From the NCBI RefSeq assembly GCF_000425145.1, contig NZ_AULF01000006.1, positions 124,001-188,000 on the forward strand: 64,000 nucleotides of DNA. Direction: 5' to 3'. The stretch comes from Pedobacter glucosidilyticus DSM 23534 (GTDB taxonomy: Bacteria; Bacteroidota; Bacteroidia; Sphingobacteriales; Sphingobacteriaceae). The notes beneath the pieces are model-generated. The model searched no databases, was not told the DNA's origin, and saw only the letters and a list, made by a program, of their open reading frames with translations. This document shows, piece after piece, positions 36,501 to 45,259 of this stretch. The position numbers and the translations under genes are program-made. Positions within the stretch are counted from its first letter, which is position 1, and each line of letters begins with the position of its first letter.

Positions 36501-37648
36501 TTTGTTGGGGCAACCACTGGTACGCTTACTGCCGAGTATAAGGTAATATCAGATAGCGTTTGCTCAACCGGATTTAAAATTGTCATTTCTGGATCTCCTG
36601 GGAACCTTACTGTACCGGTATTATTAGGGTTACAAGACTGTGAGACTTGTAATTGCGCCACACTAATAGGTTTAGAACCTTTAATTACAAAAGCTGTACT
36701 ACCGTAAAAGGTTATAATACTACCTTTTGCATACGGGTTTTGTAATTGGATATTACCCACTTGGGTGGTCGAACCATTTACGGAAACCTCAGTATTATCC
36801 TCATTTACAAAAATTCTAATGATATCTTGCGCACCATTTTGAGCATTATAAAATGGTGCAGTTACATAATTTTTACCCCAAGCTGATATAGGGAAAAGTT
36901 GCTGATAGAGATTATCTTGCGTAGTACCTGCATTATTTGTACAGAAGCCGTTTTGCGTACTTCCAGAAAAAGCTGCCACAGGCTTACAATTACCAATTGT
37001 TTTTATCCTAACACCAGTTACATCCGTTGTTGATTGGTATTGGTAAATATCACCTTTATCTAACCTTACTTGAAATGGCGTTGTTCCAACTCTGTTGCTA
37101 TTATAAACTGTAGCAACTGGTGAGATTTCTATTTGTGTGCTATCTTCTACACCAACCAAAGTAAACTGCGAAACTCTAAAATTGTTATTGCTAACAGGTA
37201 CTTGGTCATAAGCCATAGCAATATATTCATTACCTAAAGCTTTGGTGGGTAAAACCAATGTTGCAGCAGACCTAGCACTTCTAGAAATATGCGAATATAA
37301 AACAATAGGAACATCAGATGTTACATGAATCCCTCGGTCTTGATACACAATATCAGAACCTCCAACATAGGTATTATTATAAATATTTGGGTCTATATAA
37401 ACCGGAACGGCTTGATTAGCCAAAACCGTTACCGGAGGCAAGTTAACTCCTCCAGCATTTATATTTACTATTGCTTTGTTCTGCGAGGTAATAAAAAGTG
37501 TTAATCTAGAGCCTAATCCATCTATATGCCCTGCATAAGCTACCCAAAAATCTATCCCTCTATTAGATGAATTTTGAGCCATAGCATTTCCTGTAACAAT
37601 AAAAAACAATACACTGTATAAATACAATACGCGTTTAAAATGGTTCAT
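33518..37648 (-). CDS. Giant PKD-repeat surface protein with T9SS type B sorting domain
   Basis: 1376 residues. Signal peptide (about 1-24, GNAMAQ). N-terminal ~440 residues match an IgGFc-binding-like domain (GIDFWVAYAGH, PVAAFSGSTQNGFC). Then several PKD domains (about 575-1010) with WDFGDGN or WNFGDGNTST cores, two copies of an unusual unit starting LC-x-NQ-x-VI-x-DL (about 835 and 1035), and a C-terminal CHU_C domain (IPNVFTPNGDGTNDRWEI, then GKVVYQS and VGAYYYIITI, TIGR04131), the type B signal. Likely exported by T9SS with the downstream PorP/SprF and displayed as an adhesin, like SprB-type proteins. Confidence 0.93.
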   Translation of the reverse strand: MNHFKRVLYLYSVLFFIVTGNAMAQNSSNRGIDFWVAYAGHIDGLGSRLTLFITSQNKAIVNINAGGVNLPPVTVLANQAVPVYIDPNIYNNTYVGGSDIVYQDRGIHVTSDVPIVLYSHISRSARSAATLVLPTKALGNEYIAMAYDQVPVSNNNFRVSQFTLVGVEDSTQIEISPVATVYNSNRVGTTPFQVRLDKGDIYQYQSTTDVTGVRIKTIGNCKPVAAFSGSTQNGFCTNNAGTTQDNLYQQLFPISAWGKNYVTAPFYNAQNGAQDIIRIFVNEDNTEVSVNGSTTQVGNIQLQNPYAKGSIITFYGSTAFVIKGSKPISVAQLQVSQSCNPNNTGTVRFPGDPEMTILNPVEQTLSDITLYSAVSVPVVAPTNIIAHYINIILKTVDVPSLRVDNAIPNGSFVTIDNEYSYITVDVTSSSATNPAHRIVCSGGFVAIAYGYGNIESYAYLAGSDLKNLNANISFFPKGSSNATSNLCIGEDYQVQLKLPYQTNKIIWDFKNGLKRDTIFSVTPSQIETVNGITSYFYDYQINASEITTSGMYNLKATVLNPAPASCSAEEEIATEFEVFNPPMASFIYNNKLCPESTIDFTPITDGRGNTVNKWLWDFGDGNISTLQNPNHAYATPGDKIVSLSVAVDKGCWSEVFKDTISINPFPNPDFNFSSTACVNKEIQFSDISTATEQTITSWSWNFGDGNTSTLQNPKHVFTTVGDFTVTLTITTNNACTKAISKVIKINPLPITDFITPDFCLNDAIATFINTSTIADNSNMSYVWDFGDPTSGSLNTSIQKDGVHNYSAQGVYRVKLTATSTITGCQTVLEKDFIVNGSTPLARFNVLNENNLCINQEVIIEDLASVDFGEITKIEWYWDYDQNPALKLVDESPELRNTSLKRQYRFNYPIFHTPLTKQVKIRMVVYSGISCSSYLDKIITLKAVPQVNFTLPSTCLPQGKATFTNNTTINGVDDPAITYVWNFGDGNTSTQKNPIHPYTAAGNYEVILTATFNGCSKSDTLNFNVIAAIPEVNFEVLNVHNLCSNQPVILKDLSTISFGSITKIEWFFNETSGSSNPNYYQVVNAPVSGAEYSFIFPLFHSPLTKIITAKLKVYSETCVSEKIMSITLKAVPQISFTPIPEVCQEQANFRITQARELSGFTGSATFTGRGVTADGMFSPSSAGPGEHQITYTFTGVNGCIEVLSQSIKVNPTPIISAGENQTILIGGNAILNAVASGEGLTYSWSPATGLSNPSVLNPVANPTDDITYTLTVNSATGCVATDDVFVKVLQKPEIPNVFTPNGDGTNDRWEIKYLDSYPSVNVNVYNRYGKVVYQSDNYNQAWDGRFNGEDLPVGAYYYIITIEERNLKYSGSVMIVR

Positions 37649-37827
37649 CTCTTGGATAAAATCCCTCTATAAAGTAAGACTAATTATGGTTTAATTGGTT
37701 TAAGCTATTTTTTGTAATAGTACAGCAATTTAGCATAAAAAATTATTTATTTCTTAATGCCAAAATCTCTTTATAATTTAGAATTTTTTCTGATGCTACC
37801 TTACCAATATTTTTATCCGATACCAAA

Positions 37828-40722
37828 ATGTTAAGAGTAGAAAGCGATAAGCCCTGCAAGTTGGTTTATTCATTAGCCAAACATGATTTTTTAGGCTTTT
37901 TAATAGAGCCTCATGTTGTACAATTGAACCAAAACGGAGGTTTCTCTCTTACTTACCAACGTATTTTTTCTAATACAGCTAATGAGTTTTTGCATATTAT
38001 TGATGCTACTGATGTTAGACTGATTAAGCTACTTGAGGAAATTGAGCAAAATAACATCATCAAAAAGTATTATAAAAAAACCATTAGACCTTTAGAGTTT
38101 TTTGCTAAAAATTGGGATGATAAATTTAGTGATACCGTACGTCCAAAAATAGAAAAGAAACTTACAGAAGCTTTGGCGCTTATCCGCGATAAAGAAATTT
38201 ACTTGATGGGCAAAGAAGGTTGGCCTGTTGAGAAGCAATTGCACTTAGCAGATGAAGCTGCAACTATCCTTTTTCATTTTAGACGAAACGAGACTGAAAC
38301 CCGCTATTTCCCAACCATCAAATATCAGGGTTTAAGGATTGATTTTATGTTTAAAGATGCACAGGTTATCACCAACCAGCCAGCTTTGTTGTTGTTGGAT
38401 AATATGTTGTATCATTTTGACCAAGGTTTGGAAGGTAAAAAATTACAGCCTTTCCTTAATAAAAGATATATCTCTATACCAAAATCATCAGAAACTACTT
38501 ATTTCGAGAAATTTGTTGCCCCACTGATAGAAAAATACCATGTTTATGCAGAAGGCTTTACCATCAATACAGAGAAATACGATGCTAAACCTATTCTTAA
38601 AGTGGTTTATGTGCCAGAAGGCGTATCAGAAATACAACTTTATTTTAAATATGCTGATTATGTTTTTGCTGCCGGTAGCGATAGACAAGTTACCGTAAGG
38701 ATGGAGAAAATAGACGATGATTATATCTTTCATCGTATTAAACGCTCTTTATCATGGGAGAAAAATAAGTTAGACGAGCTTTTAGCTTTAGGCCTTAAAA
38801 CCAATAGCAACCTTTTTGTGCATTTACAAGTAGCGCATCAGCATGATGAAACCGATTTATCTTTTTCTGTTTTTGATTGGATAAGCGAGCATCATGAAGA
38901 CCTTGTAGCTAAGGGTTTTGAGTTTGAGCAAGATAGTAGCGCCAAGAAATATGTGATTGGTAATAGTAAAATAGATTTAGAGATTCAGGAAAAGAATGAT
39001 TGGTTTGATATTAACGCTATTGTGCAATTTGGTATTTATAAAATCCCTTTTATTCAGCTTAGAAATCATATCCTTAATAAAAAAAGAGAGTTTACTTTAC
39101 CTAATGGTGAGATTGCTATCATCCCTGAAAAATGGTTTTCGCAATATGGAAATTTACTTTCCTTTACGGATGGTACAGACAGCTTAAGACTTAAAAAACT
39201 ACATGTAGGTTTGGTTCATGATTTTGCTAACAGCGATTTGGCCAGTGTTACCATGGATAGAAAACTACAACGCCTTGCCGACTTTGAGTTTATTGAAGAA
39301 GTTACCGAGCCCACAAATTTTAAAGGTACTTTAAGACCTTATCAAAAAGCTGGCTATAACTGGTTCCATTTTTTACAGAAATATAATTTTGGTGGCTGCC
39401 TGGCTGATGATATGGGCTTGGGTAAAACGGTACAAACTTTAGCTTTATTACAAAAAGCTAAAGAAGAGCAAGAAGCTTTAGGCATACATACTACTTCTTT
39501 ATTAATTATGCCCACTTCTTTAATTTATAACTGGATTAACGAAGCAAAACGCTTTACACCGCAACTTAAAATTTGTACGCATACGGGCACCAACAGAGAT
39601 AAAGACATCAGTATTTTTAGTCGGTACGATTTGGTGATAACAACGTACGGTATCAGCCGTTTAGATGTTGATGTGATTAAAGAGATGTATTTCAACTATA
39701 TTATTTTAGATGAAAGTCAGAACATCAAAAACCCATCGTCAAAATCTTTTAAAGCGGTTAAGCAACTCAAATCAAAATATAAACTTATACTTTCTGGTAC
39801 ACCGGTAGAAAATACGGTTAACGATTTATGGACGCAGATGTCTTTCATAAACCCAGGTTTATTAGGCTCTCAAACGTTTTTTCAGCAAGAGTTTGTGCAA
39901 CCTATAGAGAAAAAGAAAGACGAGGAAAAAGCACAAAAGCTTCAGGTTTTGATAAAACCTTTTGTGATGCGCCGTACCAAAGAGCAAGTAGCTACAGAGC
40001 TCCCACCAAAAACAGAAAGTTTGTTTTATAGCGAAATGACTGCGGAACAGGCCGATTTTTATGAGAAAACAAAATCAGAATACCGTAACGAACTGATGAA
40101 ATCTTTAGAAGATGGAACTTTCTCAAAATCGCCCATACAAATTTTACAGGGCCTTACCAAACTAAGGCAAATAGCTAATCATCCGGCTTTGGTTGATGGA
40201 GATTATGAAGGCGAAGCTGGTAAGTTTAAAGATGTTATCCATAAATTAAACAGCGTTGTAGAAGCTGGCCATAAAGTATTGGTATTCTCGCAATTTGTAA
40301 AACAACTAGAACTTTACAAGCAATATTTTAATGATAAGAAGGTAAAATACTCTTATTTAGATGGCTCTACCGCTAACCGAGGAAAAGTAGTAGAAGAGTT
40401 TAAACAAGACCAAGACATCCAAATATTCTTAATTTCTATAAAAGCTGGTGGCGTTGGTTTAAATTTAACCGAAGCTGATTATGTTTTTATCCTAGACCCA
40501 TGGTGGAACCCCGCTGTAGAACAACAAGCCATAGACCGTACACACCGTATTGGCCAAACAAAAAATGTTTTCATCTATAAATTTATCACCAGAGATACAG
40601 TAGAGGAGAAAATTATAGCCCTACAAAATAGAAAACTTAGCGTAGCACAATCTTTAATTACGACAGAAGAAAGCTTCATCAAATCTTTATCAGAAGAGGA
40701 TATTAAAGAAATTGTAGGGTAA
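37828..40722 (+). CDS. SNF2-family DEAD/DEAH-box helicase
   Basis: 964 residues, ATP-dependent DNA translocase of the SWI2/SNF2 superfamily. C-terminal half carries all motifs: Walker A DDMGLGKTVQT, LIIMPTSLIYNW, motif II DESQN, LSGTPVENTVNDLW, then the helicase C domain with VLVFSQFVKQLELY, GGVGLNLTEADYVF and PAVEQQAIDRTHRIGQ. The N-terminal ~490 residues form the SNF2-associated region of bacterial forms (a beta-rich part near YIPEKW-like sequence). Motif II reads DESQ rather than DEAQ. Role probably in transcription or repair. Monocistronic. Confidence 0.95.
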   Translation: MLRVESDKPCKLVYSLAKHDFLGFLIEPHVVQLNQNGGFSLTYQRIFSNTANEFLHIIDATDVRLIKLLEEIEQNNIIKKYYKKTIRPLEFFAKNWDDKFSDTVRPKIEKKLTEALALIRDKEIYLMGKEGWPVEKQLHLADEAATILFHFRRNETETRYFPTIKYQGLRIDFMFKDAQVITNQPALLLLDNMLYHFDQGLEGKKLQPFLNKRYISIPKSSETTYFEKFVAPLIEKYHVYAEGFTINTEKYDAKPILKVVYVPEGVSEIQLYFKYADYVFAAGSDRQVTVRMEKIDDDYIFHRIKRSLSWEKNKLDELLALGLKTNSNLFVHLQVAHQHDETDLSFSVFDWISEHHEDLVAKGFEFEQDSSAKKYVIGNSKIDLEIQEKNDWFDINAIVQFGIYKIPFIQLRNHILNKKREFTLPNGEIAIIPEKWFSQYGNLLSFTDGTDSLRLKKLHVGLVHDFANSDLASVTMDRKLQRLADFEFIEEVTEPTNFKGTLRPYQKAGYNWFHFLQKYNFGGCLADDMGLGKTVQTLALLQKAKEEQEALGIHTTSLLIMPTSLIYNWINEAKRFTPQLKICTHTGTNRDKDISIFSRYDLVITTYGISRLDVDVIKEMYFNYIILDESQNIKNPSSKSFKAVKQLKSKYKLILSGTPVENTVNDLWTQMSFINPGLLGSQTFFQQEFVQPIEKKKDEEKAQKLQVLIKPFVMRRTKEQVATELPPKTESLFYSEMTAEQADFYEKTKSEYRNELMKSLEDGTFSKSPIQILQGLTKLRQIANHPALVDGDYEGEAGKFKDVIHKLNSVVEAGHKVLVFSQFVKQLELYKQYFNDKKVKYSYLDGSTANRGKVVEEFKQDQDIQIFLISIKAGGVGLNLTEADYVFILDPWWNPAVEQQAIDRTHRIGQTKNVFIYKFITRDTVEEKIIALQNRKLSVAQSLITTEESFIKSLSEEDIKEIVG

Positions 40723-40724
40723 AA

Positions 40725-40757
40725 AAAGCAGAGTCCGTATTACAAAACCTCTGCTTT
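40725..40757. terminator. Hairpin terminator after the SNF2 gene
   Basis: Nine-base stem AAAGCAGAG / CTCTGCTTT with a 15-base loop between convergent genes. Confidence 0.7.
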
Positions 40758-40777
40758 AAACCCCTTATAGACTAATT

Positions 40778-41566
40778 TTAGTCTAACAACAACCAAGTTG
40801 TTAACTCTTCTGCAGCTTTGTTATTTTCAAAAACGATGGTATTTCCTTTGTAAGTGTTTAGGATATCGTTATCAATATACTCGTTATAAATCCAAGGGTC
40901 GCCGGCAGCAAATACTTTACCTTTTCCGTATCTGGCAGTTGCCATAATAACATCGCCTTTATCGGTAATTAAAGCTTTTGCATTTTTGCTTACGCTGATG
41001 GTTGATATTCCTTTAAGGAATAAATTCTTAGCTGTTTTAAAAATTTCATTACCTGCTTCTGGCACAATTAAGCCTACAGATAAATCTTTCTCCACCGCAT
41101 TTCTTATTTTATCATTAAAATTTATACCAAATACATTGGCTAGTTTATTAAAATGTGGAAGTTCGCAATTGACAGAGTCATTAGCTAATAAAACCAAAGT
41201 ACCGCCAGCTTTAACCCATTTTTTTATTGCTTTTATGGCATCTTTATCAACAAAATTAGGTTTTGCTGTTTCCTTTTTAGTATCAGGATCTGTAATGATA
41301 TAAACATCAGTACCAGCTAAATTTTCTTTAGTGGGTGCAACAGTTAAGCTTTTAAGAGCAGCGCCTTGTTGTTTAAACATTTCTCCCCATTTAGAGTAGC
41401 CTGCCATCGCTTTATCTTCCCAGGTGTAATGAAAACGATTGGTTTTACCATCTTTGGTTTGGTATTCATTATTGTAGAAATAATCTAAAGTAACGGTTTT
41501 CTTGTCTTGGGCGGTAACGGTAATCGCTAAAAAAACAAATAAGCAGGCTAAAATGATTTTATTCAT
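40778..41566 (-). CDS. Exported DUF4350-domain protein
   Basis: 262 residues with a signal peptide (MNKIILACLFVFLAITVTAQ). Rest: a Rossmann-like glutamine-amidotransferase-type fold without the catalytic Cys: GTDVYIITDPDTKKETA, AIKKWVKAGGTLVLLANDS, and GKVFAAGDPWIYNEYIDN. The same fold occurs as a domain in, or next to, unsaturated glucuronyl/rhamnogalacturonyl hydrolases in Bacteroidota, which suggests a sugar-related role. Here it stands alone beside gldH (12-base gap). No enzyme activity is claimed. Confidence 0.8.
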   Translation of the reverse strand: MNKIILACLFVFLAITVTAQDKKTVTLDYFYNNEYQTKDGKTNRFHYTWEDKAMAGYSKWGEMFKQQGAALKSLTVAPTKENLAGTDVYIITDPDTKKETAKPNFVDKDAIKAIKKWVKAGGTLVLLANDSVNCELPHFNKLANVFGINFNDKIRNAVEKDLSVGLIVPEAGNEIFKTAKNLFLKGISTISVSKNAKALITDKGDVIMATARYGKGKVFAAGDPWIYNEYIDNDILNTYKGNTIVFENNKAAEELTTWLLLD

Positions 41567-41578
41567 GATGGATTTTTT

Positions 41579-42046
41579 TTAATGTGCAGGTTCTATTCTT
41601 AAGCCAATGTCAGAAACGGCTTTTAATGGGTTATCTCTCATGTTTTGTTCTATAACAAAACTGTATTTCCCCTTTTTAGGGAAACGATAATTTTCTTTAA
41701 AAATAAGCTGATAGGTATACAAATTTCCAGAGCCTTTGCCTAGCCACTCGCCATCTGGTTTAGCTAGTTGAAACTCTTCTCTCTGAACGTTTTTTTGTTG
41801 GTCAGGGTTGGTAACGCTTACCCGCACCCAAACATTAGCATATTTATAATCATCTGTATGCCTAAAATTAATATAAATATGATATGGCGTATTGATATCC
41901 TGAATATCAACTTGTGCTCTTAAAGGTTTATCATAAGACCAATTTCCGTTTTTAGTAGCTTCAAAAGTATCAATAATAGCATGGTCTGTGCAAGCTTGCA
42001 TAAACCATACTAAAAGTATGATAAGGCCTTTTAAACAGTTTTTCAT
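41579..42046 (-). CDS. gldH: Gliding motility lipoprotein GldH
   Basis: 155-residue lipoprotein (Cys19 in LLVWFMQACTDH) matching GldH. Seen: the N-terminal WSYDKPLRAQVDIQDINTPYHIY stretch split by family-typical positions, INFRHTDDYKYANVWV, and C-terminal FVIEQNMRDNPL. GldH is an envelope lipoprotein required for gliding and T9SS function. The start overlaps the ricT stop by 4 bases, giving the order holB-ricT-gldH. With gldD at 6.1 kb and the PorP/CHU_C pair at 33-37 kb it marks an active type IX/gliding apparatus. Confidence 0.93.
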   Translation of the reverse strand: MKNCLKGLIILLVWFMQACTDHAIIDTFEATKNGNWSYDKPLRAQVDIQDINTPYHIYINFRHTDDYKYANVWVRVSVTNPDQQKNVQREEFQLAKPDGEWLGKGSGNLYTYQLIFKENYRFPKKGKYSFVIEQNMRDNPLKAVSDIGLRIEPAH

Positions 42047-43416
42047 CCTTGTTGATCTGGCTTTTTATCTTGGTTAGGATTTCTCCTTTTTTTAAATTTA
42101 TTCTTTTTAGGTTTATTTTCTCCTGCTACTCCTGGCTCTTGCACCTTAGGCTGCGCTGTCTGCTGCGGCTTAGCTTGCTGTGGTGTTGCAGGCGTGTTTT
42201 GTTTTACTTGAGCTTGAGGATTTTGCTGAGTGTTATTTCTAGTTTCAGGACCGCCATTTTGATTTCTGTTTTTTGATTTGTTACGATTATTTTTCTTTCT
42301 ATTTTTAGATTTTTCGTCTAACCTGGTTAAGCTATCTTGCCCAACAACGTTTTCATAATCAAAAGATTTTTCGGTTTTAACCAATTCTTCTAAAACAGCG
42401 GCATGGTCTTTTAAGTCATCAGGTTTTAAACCTTTTTTATTCATTTCCTGAATTTCCTTAACCCTATCAATAGCTAAAGGAATCCAAGTATTATCTTCAC
42501 CGTAATAGCTAAACCACATCAGTTTCTTAAAGATATCGGTTTTTTGCAAACGGGCTTCGCCTTTTTCGGTACGTAATTTTTCTACATTATCTGGGATATG
42601 CTTTAAAGCATCCATGTAAGAATCAAGCTCGTAGTTAAGGCAACATTTTAGTTTGCCGCACTGTCCGGCTAGTTTTAAGGTATTTAAAGATAAGTTTTGG
42701 TAACGAGCAGCAGCGGTAGAAACAGTTTTAAAATCTGTTAACCAGGTAGAGCAGCAAAGCTCTCTTCCGCATGAACCAATACCGCCTAATCTGCTGGCTT
42801 CTTGGCGCATACCAATTTGGCGCATTTCAATCCTTACCCTAAAAGATTCTGCTAATTTTTTAATCAACTCTCTAAAATCTACCCTACCATCAGCAGTGTA
42901 AAAGAAAGTAGCTTTTGATTTATCTCCTTGATATTCTACATCAGAAAGTTTCATGGCTAAACCCAATTCTAAAGCAATAGTTCTGGCTTTATGCATGGTT
43001 TCATATTCACGCTCTTTTGCGCTTTTCCATTTGTCTACATCTTGCGGTGTAGCTTTTCTTAAGATTTTTAAAGGTGCTTTTTCTTCGGTAACCCTTTTTC
43101 TGTTCATTTGTATTCTTACCAATTCTCCGGTAAGGGTAACATGGCCAATATCATAGCCTCCGGTAGCGGTTTCAACCGCTATCAGCTCACCCGCCTCCAG
43201 ATAAATATTTTCATCATTACGATAAAAATCTTTTCTAGAGCCTTTAAATCTAACCTCAACATAGTTAAAAGGTTTATATGAAGATGGCATATCCATATCG
43301 GAAAGCCAATCGTAAACATCTAATTTGCTGCAACCCCCATCTGTTAAACAAGAGCCATTACTTTTGCAGCCACTAGGCGTACATCCTCCGCCTGAAGAGC
43401 AACTTCCACATCCCAT
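42043..43416 (-). CDS. ricT: RicT/YaaT-like PSP1-domain protein
   Basis: 457 residues. N-terminus is strikingly Cys-rich (GCGSCSSGGGCTPSGC, then NGSCLTDGGC). PSP1 core (about 45-275) with YNVEVRFKG-like start, MKLSDVEYQGDKSKATFFYT, ADGRVDFRELIKKLA, and two Cys blocks GSCGRELCCSTW and GQCGKLKCCLNYE. The C-terminal ~95 residues are low-complexity and basic (KNRNKSKNRNQN, KKNKFKKRRNPNQ). In Bacillus, RicT works with RicA and RicF in an Fe-S-bound complex affecting RNase Y. The gene is 4 bases from holB, the same pairing as holB-yaaT in Firmicutes. ricA and ricF are not in the window. Confidence 0.88.
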   Translation of the reverse strand: MGCGSCSSGGGCTPSGCKSNGSCLTDGGCSKLDVYDWLSDMDMPSSYKPFNYVEVRFKGSRKDFYRNDENIYLEAGELIAVETATGGYDIGHVTLTGELVRIQMNRKRVTEEKAPLKILRKATPQDVDKWKSAKEREYETMHKARTIALELGLAMKLSDVEYQGDKSKATFFYTADGRVDFRELIKKLAESFRVRIEMRQIGMRQEASRLGGIGSCGRELCCSTWLTDFKTVSTAAARYQNLSLNTLKLAGQCGKLKCCLNYELDSYMDALKHIPDNVEKLRTEKGEARLQKTDIFKKLMWFSYYGEDNTWIPLAIDRVKEIQEMNKKGLKPDDLKDHAAVLEELVKTEKSFDYENVVGQDSLTRLDEKSKNRKKNNRNKSKNRNQNGGPETRNNTQQNPQAQVKQNTPATPQQAKPQQTAQPKVQEPGVAGENKPKKNKFKKRRNPNQDKKPDQQG

Positions 43417-43419
43417 AAT

Positions 43420-44565
43420 TTATAATATATATTGAGTCCCCGTAGGGAGCGTATTAAACTTTAATATTTTAACCAAATTCAAAGATACATCTAAAAATAA
43501 TATCTTCGGATTTGCATTTCTTTCTATATGATAATGAGCTTTTTCTAACTCGTTTGCAATAGCTTCTGCTTTTGCAAGGTTTAAAATTTTCGAAAAATTA
43601 CTAATAAATTCTAATTCTTTTGCAGATAAATGTATTAAACCTGGTGTTTCTGCTAAAAATAGCATGCACTCTCGCGTTAAATTAATGCCATAACGCAGTA
43701 AATTCTTCTGATTCTCTCGGCCCATCTTAGAAAAATCATCATCAACAAAAGCAACCAATTTTAAACCCTGGTTACCATAGCAGGCCCTTAACCAATTGCT
43801 CAACAAATCATGATAATCATTCTCTTCATGCGTCATGAAAGTTAACGCTGCTTGCAAGTTTCCATTGCTTAAGTAGGCTAGTTGCATGGCTTTTTCCTCG
43901 CTTAACTGATGTTTTTCTACTAAAAATTTGCAAACATCTGCATTGCTTTGCTTCGGTATCTTAACAATTTGTGTTCTTGAGATGATGGTATTTAAAATTT
44001 GCTCCTGATTTTGGGCTACCAACAAAAACAAGGTTTTTTGTGCAGGCTCTTCAATAATCTTGAGTAAAGCGTTACCTTCTTTCTCCAGATACTCGGGCAG
44101 CCACATAATTAAAACCTTATACTCGGCCTCAAAAGGCTTTAAACTTAACTTTTGGATGATGCTGTGGCACTCGGCAATATTAATATTGGCTTGTTTATTA
44201 TCGGCACTTAAATGGTTACGCCATTCATCTAATCCCAAATAAGGATTTTGCAAAAAGCTAGCTCGCCACTCTTCCACAAAAGTAAGGGCAGTATCTTCTT
44301 TATGCTTTGCAAAAAATGGATAAGAAAAATGTAAATCTGGGTGAACCAGCTTTTGGTACTTTCTACATGATGAACATTCGCCACAAGAATCGTTTTCTAA
44401 AGGCTGCTCACAACAAATATATTGCGCATAAGCAACCGCTAAAGCCAAGCTTCCGGAGCCCTCCGGACCTAAAAATAATTGAGCATGACTTATCCTGCCA
44501 TCTTTAACTGTTTTTATCAGATGAGCCTTAACTGTTTCTTGTCCTACAATATCTTTAAACTGCAT
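43420..44565 (-). CDS. holB: DNA polymerase III delta-prime subunit
   Basis: 381-residue clamp-loader subunit. Seen: FKDIVGQETVKAHL, the P-loop position FLGPEGSGSLALAVAY that lacks the usual Gly-Lys-Thr (delta-prime proteins often do not bind ATP), a zinc-ligand cluster ECSSCRKYQKLVHPD, and sensor-like NALLKIIEEPA with LNTIISRTQ. First gene of holB-ricT-gldH. The upstream spacer holds an AGTATAAAG-type repeat. Confidence 0.9.
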   Translation of the reverse strand: MQFKDIVGQETVKAHLIKTVKDGRISHAQLFLGPEGSGSLALAVAYAQYICCEQPLENDSCGECSSCRKYQKLVHPDLHFSYPFFAKHKEDTALTFVEEWRASFLQNPYLGLDEWRNHLSADNKQANINIAECHSIIQKLSLKPFEAEYKVLIMWLPEYLEKEGNALLKIIEEPAQKTLFLLVAQNQEQILNTIISRTQIVKIPKQSNADVCKFLVEKHQLSEEKAMQLAYLSNGNLQAALTFMTHEENDYHDLLSNWLRACYGNQGLKLVAFVDDDFSKMGRENQKNLLRYGINLTRECMLFLAETPGLIHLSAKELEFISNFSKILNLAKAEAIANELEKAHYHIERNANPKILFLDVSLNLVKILKFNTLPTGTQYIL

Positions 44566-44620
44566 TGCTGCAAAATAAGAAATTGGTAAGAAGTATAAAG
44601 TATAAAGTTTAAAGAAGAGG

Positions 44621-44656
44621 GTAAAAAGTATAAAGTACTGAGTAGAAAGACCCTAA
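44621..44656. repeat. AGTATAAAG-type dispersed element, copy 2
   Basis: Begins GTAAAAAGTA and ends AAGACCCTAA, with an internal AAAGTACTGAGTAG. The element at 15985 has the same ends; 50671-50688 repeats GTAAAAAGTACTGAGTAG exactly. Confidence 0.55.
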
Positions 44657-44782
44657 TATCAGGTATTAAAGATCTCAATTTAAAAATTAAACTAACCTTC
44701 GAAATCATTACTTAAGATAAAGTATTTTGAAATGTGCTAAGAAGTCTTGATACTTGATACTAAATACTCAAATACTTTAGGA

Positions 44783-45202
44783 ATGGCAAGATTAATGGCT
44801 TTTGATTATGGAAGTAAACGTTTAGGAATAGCCGTTACAGACCCCATGCAAATGATTGCTAATGGCTTAACTACCATACATCCAAAAGACATTATCAGTT
44901 TTTTGAAAACCTATTTGCAAACAGAGCAAGTAGAGGCTTTTATTGTTGGCCAACCTAAACAAATGGATGGTAGCGCATCGCAATCTGCACCATTGGTAAA
45001 TGCTTTTGTAAACCTCTTGAAAAAGAACTATCCTGATATTAAAGTAGAAATGGTAGACGAGCGTTTTACTTCTAAAATGGCTTCGGCTGTAATTGCCCAA
45101 AGCGGTATGAGCAAGAAAGCCAAACATAACAAAGCTTTGGTTGATACGATTTCTGCTACCATTATTTTACAATCTTACATGGAGCAAAAATCTCTTTTTT
45201 AA
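44783..45202 (+). CDS. ruvX: Putative pre-16S rRNA nuclease / Holliday junction resolvase RuvX
   Basis: 139 residues from ATG 44783 (MARLMAFDYGSKRLGIAVTD); the reading frame opens at a non-ATG codon at 44747 but its extra residues are not family-like. YqgF fold, RNase H-like: DYGSKRLG with the catalytic Asp, IVGQPKQMDGSAS, and VDERFTSKMA, all conserved. E. coli YqgF processes pre-16S rRNA; a Holliday junction role is disputed. 57 bases separate it from the O-methyltransferase gene. Confidence 0.95.
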   Translation: MARLMAFDYGSKRLGIAVTDPMQMIANGLTTIHPKDIISFLKTYLQTEQVEAFIVGQPKQMDGSASQSAPLVNAFVNLLKKNYPDIKVEMVDERFTSKMASAVIAQSGMSKKAKHNKALVDTISATIILQSYMEQKSLF

Positions 45203-45259
45203 GAGCTCTTCTCAAAGCAACAAATCAAGGAAGCCATCATAAATACTTAAATTAGCCCC

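Noticed and set aside
44566-44782. Possible promoter or gene in the holB-ruvX spacer
   Set aside because: The region is mainly AGTATAAAG-type repeat; no clear TTG-N20-TAnnTTTG pair was seen.
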